64,000 bases of DNA, from contig CM076264.1 in the NCBI GenBank assembly GCA_038380795.1, positions 7,876,001 through 7,940,000 on the forward strand, read 5' to 3'. Source of the stretch: Pyrocephalus nanus. Taxonomy: Eukaryota; Chordata; Aves; Passeriformes; Tyrannidae. Below the pieces are notes generated by a model that did not search any database, was not told where the DNA came from, and saw only the letters and a program-made list of their open reading frames with translations. Below are positions 12,801 through 24,279 of the stretch, piece by piece; within the stretch, counting starts at the first letter, position 1, and each line of letters starts with the position of its first letter. The position numbers and the translations under genes are program-made.

Positions 12801-15170
12801 CAAAGTAGGAAAAATAGGAAAAACCATTTAAAGAATGCAGCAAATAGCCACTAACAGAGGGAGCTGCATCTGTTTATGGTGTTTGGACAAGCACACTGTG
12901 GGGATCAGTGTTGCTGTTTATCTGGTAAGGCTGTAAACAGCTCTATTTGTGCACCAGCCACTGAGAATCCACAGTTCCGTGCTAGCAGTGGAACGATTGC
13001 TGCTGGGAAGTAACTGTGAATGTATTTGTTTTAGAAACATAGTATGGTGAGTTCAGAAGAGTGAAAAATTATGTATTGGTACTGTCTCGTAGAGGAAGTA
13101 GGAGATACAATTAGAATATTAAAATTTTTAACTTCAATACCTAGTGAAATGTTGGAAGAACAAAATCTGATATGGATTCACTGAAAATCCAGACTCTTCC
13201 GAGGTGATTTGATTTCTTTCTTCAGTTTTTTTATGGGTTGAAGAAAGGGGAGACATTTGCAGAACTTGCTTCCCAAACACATGAATCTATTTCATATGTG
13301 TGACTGATGCTGTTTTATGTGACACTTTCGCAGGTTATCAGAAGTAATGTAGATCAGAAAGGAAAAATAAAGAATGTGGAGTAGATTCACCCATGAAGTT
13401 ACAGGGGTGACAGACTCCTGTTTTTGCAAGCAAGCTGAGTCTTCTGACTTTATCTTTTCACCTGCAGCATCACGGCTGCATTCAGCCCTGCAAAAGGATT
13501 CATTATGAAACTGCTGGAACGCAACCTTTCTTTATTCATAAGGAATTTTATAGATGCTGATATTGTGGATTCATCTTTTGTGAGAGTAAAATTCTGTCAC
13601 TTTGTGACTTTTTTAGTTGCCTATTTGGGCTTTAATTTGACATCCATCTATTCTCAATTGGAATTTAGATGACAATTGAATGGAGCTGCACACAGCTGTG
13701 GGCATTGATAGGAACTGAGATCTAAAAGGGTTCTACCTTACAAATGAGATGCAGTAATAACTTTTTTCTGCTCTACATGAGATAGAGGACAGTGTGCTTT
13801 GTACTTCCAATATTCTTTATGGCTGCTCTACTGAATTAAATAGGATCTTTCCCACCAGTGGAATGTTATGGTCTGTACTCTTACCCTCTCTGTCCTGCCT
13901 TTAGCCTCTGTCAACTCACTTTTTTCCCCTAACAAGTCTGGGAAATGGTGCCAGGGACCATTCCTGAAAGCAGATTGAATATGATCACACTCTATGGCCC
14001 CCATATATTGCTCGGTATGGCTGAGAAATTTTAATAATGTGGATATAAATCATTCCATTCTGGTAGTCTTAAGTGACAAAGAATGGTGATGGGCAAACTG
14101 CATTTATAGATAGAAACCAAGCCAATATGTGTTTTTGAAAAAGAGAAGTTTTGAAAGGCTTGTGAGAAGGTTATGTCATACACTTAAGCGTGTTATCTTG
14201 GTAAACTGGGAAGGACTCTGAAATCAGTGTATGCTGCTCATGAAAAGTAGTATGCTTTAGAACCAGAAAATAAAACTTTCATAAAAAGAGTCAGAACATA
14301 CCTGTCAGGTCCTAATGATACTTAATCCCTGCTAGGAGTGTGGGAAAAAACGTCATGGCAAACATAAAAATTGTCTAGGAGTACACATTGTGATGCTGAT
14401 ATAATGCTGTAATGCATGTCATCTTATGTAAGAACAAGTAAATTTAATTATTTCAGGCCAAATCCAGCATGAATAATTTAGGCACCTCTGAAGGCCACCA
14501 AATGGTGATCTACATGTCTGCTTCTCCCTTGAATCTATAGGGAACTTAGGCACTTCAGAGCAATTTAGGAGGAGGGTTCCTATCCCTCCTCTTCTTCCCA
14601 GGGCACTGAAAATTTTAAGTCTCATTGTAGCCAGCCTTTAGTGTATTCTGCATTGGTTAACCCTCAAACTGACATGTTAATTTTCGGGCTTGTCAGTTTA
14701 AAGCGATATATACTGTAGTTTTCGGGAGAGTGCAATAAAAATGATGAATTTTGAAAAAAAAAAACACCCCCAAAAACACGTAGAGGAAGAAGAAAAGAAG
14801 ACTGAGGAGAAGAAATGATTGTTGCATGCAAGCACATAAGCAAATTTTATTAGAAAAAAAAGGAATCAAATATTGGTATTACTAAGGATAGTACCAAAAT
14901 TATTAGCTTATAATAAGTAAATTGGGAAGAATATGAATTTGCTTTTAGAACATGTATCCAGTTACAATAAGTTGTTGAGTGAGAATTTGGAAATATTTTT
15001 AGGGAATATGTTCTTTGCTGTAAGTTTGACATACATCAGGAGTAATTTAGGAGTTATTTAACTGGTTTTAACACAGTACATAATTATAAGAACTCTTACA
15101 GAATTAAATATTCCATGATTGTCTGACTATAATGGTGATGTCATGTATTATCTTGAGAATTTTCAGGTAG

Positions 15171-15190
15171 ATAACCATTATAATGGTTAT
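15171..15190. repeat. Perfect 20-bp palindrome
   Basis: ATAACCATTA is followed immediately by its reverse complement TAATGGTTAT, with no spacer. It lies in intronic AT-rich DNA. It contains two head-to-head TAATGG/CCATTA words of homeodomain type. Confidence 0.9.
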
Positions 15191-17245
15191 AATAGTACAG
15201 AAAGACAAAGATGCTTTATTCCCACTGTATCTTGTGGGAAAACTGTCTTTGTATTTTTATGGTACATTATAGAATATAGCTTAGCACTTTCTGTGCTGAA
15301 TTGTAGTAACTAAAAAGCATTGTTTCGGTAGTAAATAATGGCAACCAGAGATAAATCATATCTGACATCTGCTGTGCCACTGGGCTGTTGCTGACGGTGG
15401 AAAAGAAAATTGTCAGCATTTAGAACAGAAAATCAAATGCACATAACAGTATCTTGTGTGCCACAGAACATTGATGACAAAATCCAGGACTTGATTCAAA
15501 AGACAATCCTTCTTAGTCATGTGCTTAATGTAAAGCATATGTTTATTAAGGTCAGTGCTTAAATTTAAGCCTATGCTCGAGGCTAGTCCTAAATAGAGAG
15601 AAATTTTATCTAGTGCTTGCACAAACTGGGACTTGGATAGTTATTCTTAAGAACTGAAAAGTTATTTGTTTTGGTTTGGTTTTTTTTTTCAGAGAATTAG
15701 CTAAATCCACATAACATACAAATCTCAGAGCACTCAATAGCAGCAGAGAAATATTATTTCAGTGACTGTCATGATGTGTCAGCATTTGTATCAGGCATCC
15801 CACTTGCTATATGAAAGTAGTTACCAAAACATGTTCCAAACATCAAAATATCCTTTAAGAATGTGTCTTCCAATTTTGAAATTAAGCTAATAGGCAGTAT
15901 GTGTAAGTCAGCAATTTGATCGATACATTTTTTTCAAAAAAGAGCGATAGGCTGTGTAAGTTGTTGGTCTAGAACACGATGTTCAGATTTGGAAAGTGGC
16001 AGTTTTATATTGCAAAGTGCAATTTTACCCACTTTTCCTGGAGTAGGTAATGTTGTTTGTCATGTTCTTTCAGTTATGGCCAGTGGAGCATCCAACACTG
16101 TCAGATTTTGGCATGATTGGAAATCCTTGTTTCTTGAATTGGTTTAAGTGAATGGAAACATGGAAATGTGCTTAGTGGAGGACAAAGAAAAGGGCAATAT
16201 ATGTGGTCACATAGTTTTCTTTAGGCAAAAGACGGAGGGGAGGTTGTATAATCATATCTGGTCTAGAAGTAGAGATGTACTCTTGAAGGAAAGGTTTTAA
16301 TGGTCTGTGGGGGTTATTTATTCAGCTAAAAGCAAGCCTGTTCCAGAAAAGTTTCAGTGCAACAATTAAAAACTTTTCCATTTTGTCTTACTCTAATTTA
16401 TTCACAGCCTGAAGACCTGATGCTCACAATTGGGTTTTTTGTTTCACATGAAATCTGGATAATTGTACCCATCAGTCCAAATGCTCTTGGTTTATTTTAG
16501 AAACAATATTTATATCTCGGGTTTTGTAGATCCCAGCAGGAACATTTCAGCCACGCTGAGTGGCATATCGTTATCAGGGACAAATTCTGCCCTGGGGCAG
16601 CTGACAGGTTCACGTGTGGGAGATTCTCCTGCCTTCCCTGTCTTGTTATATGCTTAAATTGGACAGACAGGGTGTGTTCTCATTCTTACCTTACACCTTC
16701 AGGACTTTCCAGACATACATGGAGCACACAAACAGTGGTCACCAGAGCCAGTGAATTCACTGTCATTAAGGGAGGGTTGATCTAATTTAACTATTTATAC
16801 ATATTTTTGAGTAAAAACAGTAAGTATATTCCATCTCTTTTTTAAAATAAAAAAAAAAACCATATAGATTGTGTAAAATGTAACATGGGCATCTGGAATG
16901 CAAGCTATTTTATCCAAGTGTGCTCTACAGAATATATAGATTTGAAGCACAAAATCTATTCACTAAAGCCTTGAAAGAAAAGAAAAAGTTGCCTTGAAAC
17001 TAATTCATGAGGAAAAGATATATGAGAAAAATGCTATTTTCATATTTGTGTACCAAAGTTTATTTGGCTGGATAAGACAATCTCTATAATGCCATTAATA
17101 GAATTTTCATAGCATATTATTAGCAATGCTTTAACAAACTTCTTTAAGTAACAGCTCATTTTAAAAAGAAAAAAAAAAGGCTTTATGGATTGAAAAAGGT
17201 ACTGAATTGACACCTGCAATGACTGGAATACTTTTTTGTCCACAG

Positions 17246-17341
17246 AACATGGGTGGCAGCAGAATAATCCCCATCCTCCATCCCCCAGCCCCAGCCCCAG
17301 CCGTGTGTCTCACCCTTTACCTGGATGCACCGCTACGAAGG
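17246..17341 (+). CDS. Candidate unannotated cassette exon of PCDH10
   Basis: A 96-nt block with a strong acceptor (TACTTTTTTGTCCACAG, with branch-like TTGAC and ATGAC words 20-35 nt upstream) and a plausible donor (ACGAAGG then GTGAGG). Entered in phase 1 from the exon ending at 4267, it is open throughout, and its length is divisible by three, so it would leave in phase 1 and rejoin the last exon in frame. The insert would be 32 residues beginning KHGWQQNN, with a PSPSPSPS run in the middle and ending in T-A-T-K, and the first residue of the final peptide would change from T to A. It is GC-rich and keeps several CpGs inside an AT-rich intron. If the donor is skipped, a stop follows at 17386-17388. 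I do not recognise it as a known exon. It could be a chance simple-sequence block of CCCAGC repeats. Confidence 0.3.
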
Positions 17342-18053
17342 GTGAGGGAGCTATGGCAGTTTACTCTGCATTCCCGTTCACTTGTTGACCTCTTTCCAAA
17401 AAATATAGCTGCTAATATCTCAACTTGAGCTCCAAGTTAGCTGGAACAGCCAGGTTATTTCATAGAGAATACCTTTTTCCAGTGCTTAGGTCCTGGTCTC
17501 TGTTCAGTTGGGCTGAGTTAGAGCTGCAATGCTGAGTTTGTAGTCTGTTGGTTGTCACTAGAATTGTCCATTTATGCCTCTGTTGAAGCTAATGGAATTT
17601 AGTGAAGAGCCATATTTCATCTACTACAGGTAACATATAGATTGTAAAACAAACCATCAAAATAAAAAGATAGTTAAAATTAATAATGCACATTTAAAAC
17701 CAACACTGCCGTAATGCATAGGAGGTAATTAACTCCTTTTTAAATTATTGCTCACTACAAATGAAGCCAGACTAGCTGAGCTGTTTCTGAGTGAAACACA
17801 GGAGGTTACAGCTTTCTGTGTTCCTTGTGTTGTGTGGGGAACACCTGAGTGGGTGGCGTGATGGAGCACACAGTTTTTACAGGGGACACACAGGAAAATG
17901 CAGTGAGTTGAGTGGTTGCGTAGAAGGCCATTTATGAAAGCCTATATGAAGACAAATATTGCTCAGATACTGTGTGAACTCAAAGAATTTGGATCTGAAA
18001 CAGAAGATGACAATTTACATCTTGGCTTTTTACCCATTCTTGTGTTGCGTTGC

Positions 18054-18072
18054 TTTTTTTTTTTTTTTTTTT
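18054..18072. repeat. Poly(T) tract, 19 nt
   Basis: An uninterrupted T run in the intron. It might be the tail of a reverse-strand retroposed sequence, but no parent element is recognised beside it. Confidence 0.85.
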
Positions 18073-18829
18073 AATTTAAAAGACAGGGGTTTAGGTCATC
18101 TTTCTCCTAAGTGAAGGGGGATCAGGAGTATTTCTGGAACAGCAGCAGCCTGCCTGGCATTTGCTATTCTTTGGAGATTTTATTATCAAGGGGTTCATTT
18201 GGTTCTTCAGGCTGTTGGCACTTGGGGGGACTCCACAGTTGTTCTGTAAAGATACGATGCTGTGGGAGTTTATAGAGCTCTTAAAAATAGTCCAGAGGGA
18301 AAGTGACAATAGTTATAAAAGGTGTAGGGTGTGTTTTCTTTCTCTGCTTGTGTTGCCAGCTCTGGAGGGAAGCAGTGGGCCCTTTCTCTGTCCTCGATAG
18401 ATTAGCTACCACTGCTAAGCAGGAAAAAAATTTGATTTGCAGAATTTGAAGGTGTTCCAAGTACAGGCAATCCCTCCTAGGCTTTGCCAAAGGAGGAAAT
18501 GTACCTGCCTGTACTCATGGCTATAAAGTAGTAATCCGACATCAAGTTTGGATGCAATAGGATGATTCACAACAGGCTGAAAGGAAGATTTACTAAAGAG
18601 ACTAGGACTTTGCAGTATTTTCTGTTCATTTCTGGTCCTTGAGCTAGGAATAATCACTGCATACTTTATTTTCTCTCCTGCTTCTTTTGTTAGTTTCTTT
18701 TCTGTTCATCTACCACCGATGTCTTTACATGTCTTCTCATGTCAGTTTACACAGAACTAGCTGACCGTGGATGGAAGGCTTCCTAGTGTGTACTGAGCAT
18801 CAAATGAATCTGAATATATTTTTGCTGGG

Positions 18830-18851
18830 TTTTATTTTATTTTATTTTATT
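18830..18851. repeat. (TTTTA)n microsatellite
   Basis: About four and a half TTTTA units in a row in the last PCDH10 intron. Confidence 0.9.
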
Positions 18852-19239
18852 CCATATACATTTTATGCATTAAACACTCTCAGTTTAACGCTCAAAATCC
18901 TTGTGCAGGTGTTTGGGGAAGGATCAATAGCCAGCACAGCACAAATCCCGTAGTCTAAGAACTTTATTTGTAATACTTGTTCACATCAAACACTATTCGA
19001 ATGTATGTACAAATAGTATAATTACATTAGCAGAATTATGAAACTGCTGAGTATTAAAGCCCTCTTTCTGGCTAGTACACGTACTCACACAGACTTGAAG
19101 CTTCCCTGTGTATTAGTAAGAGTTCAGACCAGGAGATAAAATAGGGATGAAAGAGAGAGCTGTGATCTCAGAGGAGATATTAGGCACCAGAAATTATGGT
19201 GTTCTTTTTCCAGCTCTTACACTGACTCTGATACTTCCA

Positions 19240-19496
19240 TTTCTATAGCACTTGCCATCTCTGGATCTCAAAGTGGATTATAAAGAATAGTGATTTAAAC
19301 CTTCCTGCACCTCTAGGAGATAGGTAAGCAATATTATTCCCATTTTACAGATGGAGAAGTTGTGATACAGAGAGGCTTAGTGTTTCTTATTTAAAGTTTA
19401 TTTATGACCACATATGCATGCACACACACAGAGCCAGAAACAGAAGTCAGAATTTTCATTGCCCTCTGTTTTAAGCTAAGTCCATCCTCCTTTCCA
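19240..19496 (+). repeat. Ancient amniote SINE/LINE relic (MIR/L3-like)
   Basis: In order: TATAGCACTTGCCATC...GGATCTCAAAG (the 'cells of fixed size, rest of CAAAG' motif of L3/CR1-like 3' ends), then ATTATTCCCATTTTACAGATGG, then ACAGAGAGGCTTAGTG, then an AGCCAGAAACAGAAGTCAGAA-type block and CTAAGTCCATCCTCCTTTCC. This order matches the widespread old amniote element whose tail reads 'cccattttacagatgaggaaactgaggcacagagaggttaagtg' in shorter, well-known pieces. It is heavily mutated, so it is ancient. The exact family (MIR, L3 or CORE-SINE type) is not settled. Confidence 0.6.
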
Positions 19497-19546
19497 TTTA
19501 ACCTCTCTGATTTATATTCCCCATCTGTAAAAAGACGGAAACTGGT
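19497..19546 (-). repeat. Inverted fragment of the same ancient element class
   Basis: TTTAACCTCTCTGA...CCCCATCTGTAAAAAG...GAAACTGG is the reverse complement of the 'TTTTACAGATGGGGAA...CAGAGAGGTTAAA' core. It abuts the + strand relic that ends at about 19496, giving a tail-to-tail inverted pair. Confidence 0.55.
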
Positions 19547-20347
19547 ATAAATATGGAGAGATTTGCTTGCACATAAATTTCTGTGCAAAACCAGAAAAAA
19601 ACCTCCAAACAAACATGGAGTACCAAAATTGCCTTTGAAATCCAGTGCATTTAATGTGTTGGCAGAGGATATGTTAGGATTTGGGAAAAGGATTTTTGTA
19701 GGTGGGGAGAGTTGTGGGTGTTCTGCAACCTAATGCACAACATTTAGTTATTGCTATAAAAAGGGCCTGATTGTTTTGTAATATAAGCATATTAACTGAA
19801 GATTAAAAATTTTAAAATGCATCAGTTTACATGGCAAAAGGCCAGAGACAGCCAGTAACACAATCTCTGTATTATCTGCAAGGTGGTGCCACATCAGTCT
19901 TACCAAGGCAGCGTGTCAGATGGGAGTGGGACAGTAGTGCTGCATGAAAGCAGTGACTGCCCCCACTGCATCTCTGTATATCTTTCTTCCATCAGAGTCC
20001 TCCTGTGTCTGTAGTGCAGCACGAGTTCCTCAGTGGCAGCCACCAATCTAGACGACTATGCTTAAATATTTACAAGAGAACCGAAGTTACTACTGAACAT
20101 CTGGGAAAAGGTTTACAAAATCCAATATAAGTTTTGCTGTTTTTATTACTGTTATTGGAACGATGGTTTCTTGTAATATTTAAAAAGATATTTTAAACGA
20201 CGTCTAGAAACTTGATTAATTTGATCACATGCTGCATCAAAATATCATGAAGGTTCTGATCTCATTAATCTTTACTACAGTGTTTACAAAATATCTCAGT
20301 GGAAGCTTTTAAAAATTCTTTCTAATTCTGCTATTAATTTGATACAG

Positions 20348-20386
20348 AATTGAAACATCCAAAACTGTATATTAGATGTTTCAATT
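20348..20386 (+). repeat. 12-bp inverted repeat with 15-nt loop
   Basis: AATTGAAACATC (20348-20359) and its exact complement GATGTTTCAATT (20375-20386) flank a 15-nt loop. It lies about 1.25 kb upstream of the last PCDH10 splice acceptor. The stem is AT-rich and too short for a typical miRNA precursor. Confidence 0.7.
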
Positions 20387-20877
20387 TTAATGCTAATAAC
20401 ACATCTGGCAATTGTCTGTATGTTGCAAAGAAAGCTTATATAGAAATGTTTCTAACATTTTCTTGTGTGTGTCCTATGGTACAGGCAGGCTAGATTAGGT
20501 GAACATACAACACCCATGGTAACATTTGCCTGTAAGTAATCTAACTTCCCTGTGATGCAGTAGATAGATTTCATACCTTCCTAGTGAATAAATATATAGG
20601 GAATAACTGCAGCTAATGTATATATTTATGTTAAATGGAACGGAGACTGGATGTGTTTATGTGTCAACATGCAGACATCAACCTGTATATATGGATGGCT
20701 TGATTCAAAGTTTCGTTTGGAAGATAAGATTCCTTTTTGTTTTAGTTGTAACACTTAGTGCACAGAAATGGACGTAATTTCAGGTAGGGATTTAGTTGAT
20801 TGGGAGCTAAGGTAAAACTTGATTTTATCATTACAAGCTTTACTAAATAATAATTATGATGATGCTAATAATAATAC

Positions 20878-20985
20878 TTCAGCAAGTGAGTTAATTCCTT
20901 GTTTTCATGTGTGACTGAGACCAGAATTTAACCTAGGGTCTTCCTGAATGCCAGTACAAATCATTTCTTACCTTTGCTCCCAATT
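20878..20985 (+). repeat. Possible second MIR/L3-like relic
   Basis: CAGCAAGTGAGTTAATTCC...GACCAGAATTTAACC...AGGGTCTTCCTGAATGCCAGTAC resembles the 'cagcaagt...gaattgaacccaggtcttcctgactcccagtgc' tail of the ancient element. It is strongly diverged. Confidence 0.4.
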
Positions 20986-21640
20986 ACAATTAAAATAGCC
21001 AGTGTCTTGAGGTAATATATCTACCACAGCTGGTGGATTAGGATATGGCTTTGCTAATGCACTGACCTTCTTTCATCCGTGTAACACGAGTTAATTTCCA
21101 GCCTGACAGTAAATGCTGAAATTTGAATTGTAGCACTAATGCACCATTTTTTCGTCTGTCAAACCAGACTAAAAGGTCATTTGCTGATGAGGATAATGGT
21201 TCACTTTGAAAGAGAAGAAAAACTAGCTTCTGAATCTTTAGGGGAATTCTAGCTCTTGCTTCAAATAACAAGCTGAACTAGGGAAAAATTAGGCTGCGAA
21301 ATTCCAGTAATACTGAACTGTAAGTCTGACTATTTGCCTTTCTTTCTGCCGATTCCGTACAGGCACACTGAAATACTTGCTATGACATGTTAGACAGAAT
21401 AATAAAACAGCCTATGAAATTTGGTATTCTGGTTATCAAGCCTCAAAAAGACTTTTCTCTGAAAAGTGAATCTACATTAAGCTGTTTGCTATAATGGGAA
21501 TTTGAAGCGGCAGTTTGTGACAAGTTTTGATTGTTTCCGTACCCTCTAAGACATACTAAACCTAAGAACTGTTGGAGACTGTTTTTTTTCTTTATTTTTT
21601 TTTTTTTTCTCTCAGAAGTGTCTTTCTTTCTTTCCCGCAG

Positions 21641-21660
21641 CACGGAAAAGGATATGCTAG
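21641..21660 (+). CDS. PCDH10: PCDH10 last coding segment and stop (TRKRIC end)
   Basis: After the acceptor TTTCTTTCCCGCAG the exon opens CACGGAAAAGGATATGCTAG. Joined to the A left over from the exon ending at 4267, it reads ACA CGG AAA AGG ATA TGC TAG, i.e. Thr-Arg-Lys-Arg-Ile-Cys-stop. This is the known C terminus of PCDH10 and confirms the gene identity, the phase-1 junction and the 17.4-kb intron. A basic hexapeptide ending in Cys, encoded apart from the rest of the tail, gives the gene an easy point for making alternative C termini. The remainder of this exon is 3' UTR. Confidence 0.95.
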
Positions 21661-22240
21661 TCACTTCTACAGGACTTACCTGAAGCAGCATGATTTGCAC
21701 AAAAGTCGACCAACAAAAAGCATCAACTTTCAACTTCATTATCTTGGCCATCCAGTTCTGTGTAACTGAAGGATTTGTGTGCTGTTGGAGACATCATGGC
21801 CAACAATAGGACCTAATTGCTCTCAGCAGGCCTGAGAAATGAGTTGAAATGTGTAGAACTGTAGAAACTTCAGAGGCAACTGATCTTGCCTCTCTGATCA
21901 GTGTGTGCCTGTTTACAGCACTATATATCTTTCTCTCTCCAAAATGTCACTGAGCCCTTTAGATGTTTATATTCACCACAAGAAGCCAATCGTACAGATA
22001 AAAGAGATGTGCATTATAAATGCAATATCACTGTTTTAAACTTGACTGTTTTATATTATTTTTGTGTGATCGAGTGTTCCCCAAACTATTCCAACTTTAC
22101 AAGAGAGATTGTGATCATGTTCTTTTCACCTGTGGGTCATAAAAATGTTGTTAATCTGAAGACCCACAGAATTATCAAAGACATTCTGTAGTTTATACAC
22201 CGTGTTGCAAAGTGTTTACTGTACTATTTCAAAGCTTCTA

Positions 22241-22246
22241 AATAAA
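22241..22246 (+). promoter_or_regulatory. PCDH10: Proximal poly(A) signal AATAAA of PCDH10
   Basis: AATAAA about 580 nt after the PCDH10 stop codon, followed by an AT-repeat stretch. It is the first canonical hexamer in the UTR. A GT/T-rich downstream element is weak. Confidence 0.5.
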
Positions 22247-22395
22247 TATAAAATATATATATATTATATTATATATAATTTTCCGAAAATCGTGGTACAA
22301 CTTAGTTGATTTTTAAATGGATTCATACAGTCTACACCATACACTAAAGTGAGAAGATAATTCAGGGTTCCTAAGCTATCCTTGCTAAAAACAAA

Positions 22396-22406
22396 AATAA
22401 AATAAA
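22396..22406 (+). promoter_or_regulatory. PCDH10: Overlapping double AATAAA poly(A) signal
   Basis: Two overlapping AATAAA hexamers (22396-22401 and 22401-22406), followed at about 22440-22460 by GTCAATCCCGTTTTTCTTGTT, a T/GT-rich stretch suited to cleavage. A good alternative proximal end. Confidence 0.5.
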
Positions 22407-22461
22407 CCTTTAATAGTACTTCCCCAATATTCGTATTTTGGTCAATCCCGTTTTTCTTGTT

Positions 22462-22479
22462 AAAAAAAAAAAAAAAAAA
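22462..22479 (+). repeat. A-run, 18 nt, in the PCDH10 3' UTR
   Basis: Uninterrupted genomic poly(A). It can prime oligo-dT internally, so cDNA ends mapping here would not prove polyadenylation. Confidence 0.9.
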
Positions 22480-22778
22480 GCTGTAAGCAACAACATTTTG
22501 TCAAAAAATTGTAATGAATTTTCAATGCCAAAGATGCAGCTGTCAATATTACCCGAATGAGCGCTATGTACTATCAGAGGTATAAATCACTCTCCATTAT
22601 TTTGCTTATGTTTCTATGGTTTTTAATTTGGAATCACAAAATCTTTTTTAAGGCTCTATAAATTCACCTGTATATGTTGTTAAAAAGAACACTGGGTGTC
22701 TGTACATTTTGCAATGTAAGATATAATGTAAGTGAAGTTAAGTATTTTAAGAAAATCATCCCAAGCTCATGAATACTC

Positions 22779-22819
22779 ATACATACATACGTACATACAC
22801 ACACACAAACACCCACACA
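22779..22819. repeat. (CATA)n/(CA)n microsatellite
   Basis: Imperfect CATACATACATACGTACATACACACACACAAACACC-type run (shown here only as a class: tetranucleotide CATA followed by CA units), within the possible distal 3' UTR. Confidence 0.85.
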
Positions 22820-24273
22820 TCTCTCTTTGACATAGTTTTGTGAAACTATACAAATATATTGCCTAAAAATATTTCTCTTGTGGCTAGGAATAGTTGTTGA
22901 TAGAATTGAAATTACAAAGGCAAAGTATATGCCAAACTATTGACTCTTTTATCACAAAGGAGATTTCCAATTAGGAACATGGCACATTCTCAGCTGACCC
23001 CTCTCCCATTGGAGTAAAAATGGTGTTGGCCACCATCTTTGTTGGGAAAAGGATTAAGCCCTTGCATATAATCTTTATGTTCTGTAATAGTTCTGTGGTC
23101 TGAAACAGTATCTTAGAGCGTTTCTTTTCTATGAAATATTGAAAAAAAGTAAAATTTCAAAGGTAAAGTTTAAAATTACTTTCATGTTCATGGAGTTTAA
23201 GTACCATTTACTAAATGTAAAAATCTAGTAAAATGTTTTTTTCTTTTTTTTTTTTTTGTATTGTGGTTTTTTCCCCCACTGTATCTTAATACATCAAATA
23301 CCGAAAACAAATGAGAGCACACTGTGTTATCAGCCAATGTTTAGCCAAATAGGAACCAATCCATAGTGATGATTTAGTACTAAGTAAGACAAGAGAAAGT
23401 GTCCCATTGGTTGCAGTGGAATTTGGATCATGCCATTCTATAGGAATTCTGCTGTTCCCACCAATGCTGCCACAGGATGAATGTGTGAGAAGCCACTGCC
23501 AAGCTGTGATAGAGTTTGGGTTTCTTCCTTTTGTTTGTTGGTTTTGGTTTTTCTTGTGGTTTATAATGACAGTTTCTATTAGGTAGGAGGATATAAATCA
23601 CCTCTGTGGAAACTGCACTGCTATGGATCCAAACCAATTGCTTATCAAATTACAAGAGTTCTTTGTACAGCCGGTGGACCAAACCCTGAAGGTTAATTTT
23701 ATACTCCAAACAAAAAAAAATATGCTTGTTGAATACTCTTAATGTGTACATCTATGACCATTTGTGTAACTACAAATTATTTTATGGGATCCTTTTAAAA
23801 ATGTATATATTATACAAAACCCAAACAAATGAACAACAGCAATAGCAGTGAATTGTTCCTTAAGCCGTAGGTAGCACAACTTGTAATCGCCTACAGGCAT
23901 TGTTAATTTTATGAAGAAAAGCAATGAAATTTGTGACAAGTATTTCATTTAAAGGAGTTTGTTATATTATTGTCTCTGCTTTTAAAGCAAGAAAGTTCAT
24001 GCCCTTCTTAAAACTGTTTTTTTCTTTGTCTCTAACTTTTTAATATGGACATTTACTGTAAATTATGGTCTTTCGGAAGAAAAGGAAATGTTTTTCTTTT
24101 TCATGAACAGTTGAAGTGTTTTTATTTAATGAAACTACCTTCACATTTTGTATGCCATTTTTTCTGAAAAATCAACTGTATCATACCTTGTCATTAATTT
24201 CCAAAAGTGAACTCTTACCATCAATAGTGTGATGTACACACACATTTATTTATCTTTTTTGTTTTTATTTCAC

Positions 24274-24279
24274 ATTAAA
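24274..24279 (+). promoter_or_regulatory. PCDH10: Possible distal poly(A) signal ATTAAA
   Basis: ATTAAA following a T-rich stretch. GGTCCATGTATAC follows about 10 nt later. It is offered as the possible end of an extended 3' UTR, on weak grounds. Confidence 0.25.

Larger units (their letters stand above)
4268..21640 (+). other. PCDH10: Last intron of PCDH10 (17.4 kb)
   Basis: Begins GTAAGTACC and ends TTTCTTTCCCGCAG, so it is a standard GT-AG intron, phase 1. It is AT-rich and contains relics of old interspersed repeats, listed separately, and no long open frame. Two internal blocks have exon-like properties (9681-9843 and 17246-17341, separate entries). Stretches at about 12780-12980 (many E-box and TGTTTAC-like words) and 9681-9843 look relatively undegraded and could be regulatory, but this cannot be shown from one sequence. 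Outside the separate entries I see nothing definite. Confidence 0.9.

Noticed and set aside
13468..13509. Acceptor-like TTTTCACCTGCAG with a short phase-1 frame
   Set aside because: Stops after 13 codons, no donor nearby, no poly(A) signal close by.
21901..22191. 97-codon frame after the PCDH10 stop
   Set aside because: Falls in the 3' UTR; no known domain and no good reason for downstream initiation.
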